DNA of 64,000 nt from contig BRXU01000009.1 of the NCBI GenBank assembly GCA_030267565.1, positions 1,820,001-1,884,000 of the forward strand. Reading direction: 5' to 3'. The notes beneath the pieces are model-generated. The model did no database searches and was not told the origin of the DNA. It saw only the letters and a program-made list of their open reading frames with translations. Numbering within the stretch: position 1 is the first letter of the stretch; the number at the start of each line of letters is the position of its first letter. This stretch comes from Pleodorina starrii (Eukaryota > Chlorophyta > Chlorophyceae > Chlamydomonadales > Volvocaceae). Below are positions 60,201-64,000 of the stretch, one piece after another. The translations under genes were made by a program, and so were the position numbers.

Positions 60201-60585
60201 CCCGCTGCTGGTGCGGGCCGGCGCGGGCAGGGCTGAACTTCCGCGTCTTGGCTGGCAGTCAGCAGGGTTCAGCCAGCCAATGTCGGTTCACAGACATGCC
60301 CCGGCACATGCGACGGACCCCAGACGCGGCACGCTAGATGTTTTCCTGTTTCTGCAGTTACTTCCCTCATGTCATGCCTTGGGGAGTTTTGCGGTCAACT
60401 CGTGCACGCGATCAACGTTTTATGACACCCTTATCGGCAGTTCTTTGGGCAACGCTACGTCCCTGGCAAGTGCCATGGCCAGCAGACGTACAGCAACACA
60501 CGCACAACATGGCGTCCAGGCCCTGTGCGCCATTGGAGCGCGCGGCCAGGTGCCACCAGCTCTTGACGCAACCGACGATCGATGA
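54205..60585 (+). CDS. large multi-domain protein: cold-shock-like start, Pro-rich and RS/RD repeats, Cys-rich end
   Basis: Eight exons in agreeing phase: 54205-54324, 54400-55728, 55975-56469, 56933-57538, 57874-58070, 58525-58633, 58791-58955, 60190-60585; about 1138 residues. The first 90 residues (LRGRITTWDGRFRGTITSQF, YEVVFTRDYV, CVGLDVHYNLHRF, AYAYNVRILNP) have the G-x-I...W...G-x-I...V-x-F...NV pattern of a cold-shock/OB fold. A polyproline region, four 16-residue RPDVRERSSRDDYRSG repeats, polyA, and acidic Ser/Asp stretches (LSLDSSDSDS, DDSDVEEGEVRK) follow. The end carries cysteine groups: FCGHCG, CATCG, CNPLSAACIYCDC, YWKCS, CAYARTCAIC and CRC, suggesting zinc binding. A nuclear RNA-binding role is inferred from RS/RD repeats plus the OB-like fold. 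The last exon's end is uncertain, and intron 5 uses a GC donor. Confidence 0.78.
56053..56244 (+). repeat. four 48-bp coding repeats (16-residue RPDVRERSSRDD units)
   Basis: Four head-to-tail copies in exon 3 of the multi-domain gene, all in frame. The variation is mostly in the last four residues (RHSG, YRSD, YRSG, RRRG). Confidence 0.95.
58065..58077 (+). other. GC-AG splice donor (multi-domain gene, intron 5)
   Basis: The exon ends CTTCAG at 58070 and the intron begins GCGAGC. Joined to the acceptor before 58525, AG+G continues as RPSYWKCSNVDG in frame. The 13-base context GCTTCAGGCGAGC equals that of the HAD-gene donor. Confidence 0.75.
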
Positions 60586-61717
60586 ATGCAGGTATATGGC
60601 CGGGCGGACAGACCGCTGTCCTCCCTCCCAGCAGCAGCTGAGCCTCTCTGTCCCTCACTCGCCCCGAAGCACTCCGCGAACGCCGCAGCTATCTCTGGCG
60701 CTCCGCTCCCCTCTTGCCTCCAGACAGCAACCCCTCGACAGCCGCGGCAGCCGCCACCCTCCGGGTCCTGCCGTTCCGCAAATTTCCGCGCACGCGCAGA
60801 CTGCAAGCGCTCCGCTTCCCGACCCCGCCTTGCAAAGACGCTCCGCTCCTCCAAGCCCCTCACGCGCACAGCCCGCACACGCGGCCCTCCTCCACGCTCC
60901 ACGCCCGACGGCGTTCTAAGTCATACATAAACTCTCCCAAACGCGGCGCCGGAGGAAGGCTTCCGGACAAGCAGCCAACCGTTCCGCACCCCGCTGCTAG
61001 TAATGAAACCACACGAAGAGGCAACAATGGGTGCAAAAAGCACAATGGGTGCTGAAAACCAACCAAACTGACAAGCAGGCCATGTGGGCAGCACACAGCA
61101 AAAATGTCGGGGTTATGGCCCGAAGCAGGGTCACCTCACGTGGACATGCCTCTTCATTGGCTTCCGGTACAGCCCCGCGCGCGGCCCAGTGCTGCGCTGC
61201 GACGCGAAACAGCAATCCTTGACTCGGACGGAGGAATTCGAAAAAGGGGGGGCCGCGAACGAAACCCGCAGAAGCGTATCTGTAGTTTTTCTTGCGGGTT
61301 CCAGTCTTGGGTAAGCCATACCGCGTTTCAGGGCTGCGACGCCGCTCCTTGCGCATCAGCAAGGTCGTACACCGTCCGTGCTGTCGTACCACCCCACCTC
61401 CACGCCGCTACCCTGCTTTCCATGCTCCGTCTCTCGCCACCTCCGCAGCCATGCATACGTTGGGAAGACACCAAGGCAGCATGCACACTAAGAAGAGCCC
61501 CCACCACTACCACACGAGGCTGGCAGCCCGTGATCAAACACGCATAAGAGCCATCCGGCCCTACGGCAACCGCCGCACCCTGCGCCACCGCCGGACGTCC
61601 ATCTGTTTCCATTGCACGGTGCCAAAAAGCGGTACATGCCCGCCCCATCTCATCCGGTTCGCTACTATGTCAAAAATCCCTGAGGGACTCATCCGTAAGA
61701 AACCCCAGGGGACTCAC
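60586..61717. other. intergenic or intronic stretch with no firm exon
   Basis: It lies between the multi-domain gene and the last resolved exon of the partial minus-strand gene. It should contain that gene's remaining 3' exons, but none could be chosen with confidence. Confidence 0.4.
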
Positions 61718-64000
61718 CCTCCGGGCGGCCCTCCCAGCGCCGCGCCCCGACCGCCGCCACTGCCACCTCGCCCGCCGCCGCCGCTGCCGAACTTGCTCTC
61801 CAGCTCTGCTGCTGTACCGACGCCGTAAGGCAGTGCGCCGCGCAGCGGCATGGGGTGGGACAGCGGCACCTGGCGGCCTCCGCCATTGCCACCGCCACCA
61901 CCTCCGCCACTGCCACTAACAGGTATCACACGCAACGTCGTGCCGTGACCCATGGGTCCTTTCCTGTCGCCCTCCAACCCCCGGTCGACCTTCCTCCGTG
62001 CGGTGCCCCCGGCGCCGCCGTCACCAGCGCCGCCACTGCTGGCGGCGGCAACGCCGCCGCCGCCGCGGGCGGCGGCAAGGCCCCCGGACGTGCCGGCGGC
62101 GCTCCCAGCGGCGTCGACGCCGCCCGCCGGGCCCGGCTGCAGCTGCGGCTGCAGACCCTGCTGATTGCGTGGGCGCACCGTCCGGCGCGTGGCGGCTGCT
62201 TCCTGACCCACAGCTACCTGCAGGGGCAGGGGCGTATGTTAGGGTGTTGACAGCAGGTGCGGCTGCTGGCGGGAGCGGGGACGTGCTTCGTTGCGGTAGG
62301 TAGCAGGCACAAGCTTTGTAAGCTGTTGTTGAGACGGAGGCGGCGGAGACGATAGTGGCTTCACATTTCTCCCATACGGAGACGCCTTGCACGGAACGGA
62401 AGTTGAAGGAGGAAAGGTATCGATCTTGAAGCTGGACGGCTGCCACGGAGCAGGCTTCCAGTTACACGGAGCAGGAGGCTCGAACGCATCAGCCTACCGG
62501 TGGTCCCATGGGGCCATGTGGATCCATGGGACCCATAGGCCCCATGTGCCCCAGGCCGACCCATGGGCCCCAGGCCGACCCATGGGCCCCAGGTCGGCCC
62601 ATGGGCCCCAGGTCGGCCCATGGGCCCCAGGTCGGCCCATGGGCCCCAGGTCGGCCCATGGGCCCCAGGTCGGCCCATGGGCCCCAGGTCAACCCATGGG
62701 CCCCAGGTCGGCCCATGGGCCCCAGGTCAACCCATGGGCCCCAGGTCGGCCCATGGGCCCCAGGTCAACCCATGGGCCCCAGGTCGACCCATGGGCCCCA
62801 AGCCGGCCCATGGGCCCCAGGCCGGCCCATGGGCCCCAGGCCGACCCATGGGCCCCAGGTCAACCCATGGGCCCCAGGTCGGCCCATGGGCCCCAGGTCG
62901 GCACATGGGCCCCAGGCCGACCCATGGGCCCCAGGTCGGCCCATGGGCCCCAGGTCAACCCATGGGCCCCAGGTCGACCCATGGGTCCCAGGCCGACCCA
63001 TGGGTCCCAGGCCGACCCATGGGCCCCAAGCCGGCCCATGGGCCCCAGGTCGACCCATGGGCCCCAGGTCGGCCCATGGGCCCCAGGCCGACCCATGGGC
63101 CCCAGGCGGACTCATGGGCCCCAGGCCGACCCATGGGCCCCAGGTCGGCCCATGGGCCCCAGGCCGGCCCATGGGCCCCAGCCCCCAGGTCGGCCCATGG
63201 GCCCCAGGTCGGCCCATGGGCCCCAGGCCGACCCATGGGCCCCAGGCCGACCCCCATGGATGGGTCCCAGGCCGACCCATGGGCCCCAGGTCGACCCATG
63301 GGCCCCAGGCCGACCCATGAGCCCCAGGCCGACCCATGGGCCCCAGGCCGACCCATGAGCCCCAGGCCGACCCATGGGCCCCAGGCCGACCCATGGGACC
63401 ATGTGGACCCATGAGCCCCAGGCCGACCCATGGGCCCCAGGTCGGCCCATGGGACCATGTGCACCCATGGGACCATGTGGACCCGCTGGACCTATGTGGA
63501 CCTAGGTCTTTCAATCCGAGTGGCGTGCGGCTACACCTCTTCACCTGCAGCAGTCCCAGCGCGCCGAAAGGGCTTGTGGCGGCGGCGGCAGTGGTTGCAG
63601 GGGCGGCGGCGCCGGCGCCGCCCGTGGCAGCGGTGGTTAGTCCGGCTGAAGGCAACAGCAGCGGCGGCGGTGCGGGCAACAACGGCATCAGCGGCGGCAG
63701 CTGCCGCTGCGACGGCAGCGGGCTGCCGGGCTGCGGCGGCGAAGTCACAGAGTCGGCGTGGGGAAGCTCCGCCGCCAGGACACGCTGCGGTTGAGGCGGC
63801 GCCGCCGGCCCACCTGCAGCGACGGCGGCGGCGCTGCCGTCGGTCAAGGGAAAGCCTCGACCACCGTACAGTAGCGGCGGCGGCGCCGCCAGCGGCGGCG
63901 GCCCGCCCGTCCCGGAGAGGACCGACCCAGGGGACGGCAGCGCAGGCAGCAGCAGAGCCTCGCCGTGTGGAGCCCCAGCTCCGAAACCGCCACCGCCGCC
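61718..64000 (-). CDS. partial gene for a Pro/Ala/Gly-rich low-complexity protein
   Basis: Two exons are visible: one from beyond the window edge to 63545 (ending FGALGLLQ before a GTGAAG donor) and one at 62217-61718 (starting VAVGQEAAATRRTVRPRNQQ, ending before GTGAGTC). The phase agrees. The protein is made of Ala, Pro, Gly and Leu runs (PPPLAAPPPLLYGGRGFPL, ATGGAGAAAPATTAAAA, SGSGGGGGGGNGGG) with short Gln-rich and Arg-rich parts; no domain is recognised. The start lies outside the window and the 3' exons are unresolved. The intron between the two exons contains the 19-bp minisatellite. Confidence 0.5.
62535..63480. repeat. 19-bp minisatellite (GGCCCATGGGCCCCAGGTC), about 48 units
   Basis: Units of 19 bases with variants AGGCCGACC, AGGTCAACC and AGGTCGGCC follow each other from 62535 on, with a few interruptions and ATGTGGACC variants at the end. 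Each unit contains the palindrome GGGCCCATGGGCCC or a near version. As 19 is not divisible by three, all six frames stay open and translate to 19-residue repeats, which explains long open frames with no gene. The array sits in an intron of the minus-strand gene. Confidence 0.95.

Noticed and set aside
62387..63847. Several long open frames in all six frames encoding GPMGRPGAHG-type repeats
   Set aside because: They are the translation of a 19-bp tandem repeat; the period is not a multiple of three, so every frame is open. The array lies in an intron of the minus-strand model.

Overview
The window looks like nuclear DNA of a volvocine green alga (a Volvox or Chlamydomonas relative). It is GC-rich, and its genes are split into many short exons by GT-AG introns with a few GC-AG introns. 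TGTAA occurs as a likely poly(A) signal, CA/GT and CAG runs are common, Ala/Gln/Pro-rich insertions swell otherwise conserved proteins, and several products are plastid- or mitochondrion-targeted. Exon chains were built by hand from splice sites, reading phase and recognisable protein families. No search or alignment program was run.

Layout from left to right. (1) 287-928 (+): last exon of an extracellular, kringle-like, Pro-rich protein. (2) 3661-4233 (-): plastid YGGT/YlmG membrane protein. (3) 5505-8491 (-): HAD-superfamily phosphatase. (4) 9132-14122 (-): TFIID subunit TAF4 with a Met-Gln-Pro-Gly repeat and polyQ N-terminus. (5) about 15966-17050: copies of a dispersed repeat. (6) 19325-23829 (-): PLP aminotransferase of the VAS1/ISS1 type. 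(7) 24162-25848 (+): plastid ribosomal protein L18, divergent from the aminotransferase. (8) 27547-30226 (-): complex III assembly factor CBP3/UQCC1, convergent with L18. (9) 33029-36748 (-): ZNG1/CobW zinc GTPase. (10) 37181-37726 (+): small membrane protein that looks like a pepsin-type protease with its catalytic core removed. (11) 37.7-44.3 kb: gene-poor block of repeats and a pentanucleotide satellite. (12) 44378-49088 (+): complete membrane-anchored aspartic protease. (13) 50225-51463 (-): mitochondrial Rieske protein, only 157 bp downstream of (14) 51621 to about 53.9 kb (-), an unidentified putative membrane protein. (15) 54205-60585 (+): large protein with a cold-shock-like N-terminus, Pro-rich and RS/RD repeats and a C-terminal cysteine cluster. 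(16) 61718-64000 (-): partial Pro/Ala/Gly-rich gene whose intron holds a 19-bp minisatellite.

The genes are mostly housekeeping and do not form one pathway. Two act on respiratory complex III (Rieske subunit and CBP3). Several serve organelles (L18, YlmG). Others act in transcription or RNA biology (TAF4, the cold-shock-like protein) or in zinc supply (ZNG1). The most unusual items are the catalytic-core-less protease paralogue, the multi-domain protein at 54-60 kb, the very tight Rieske/upstream gene pair, and three GC-AG introns, two of which share the same 13-base donor sequence.
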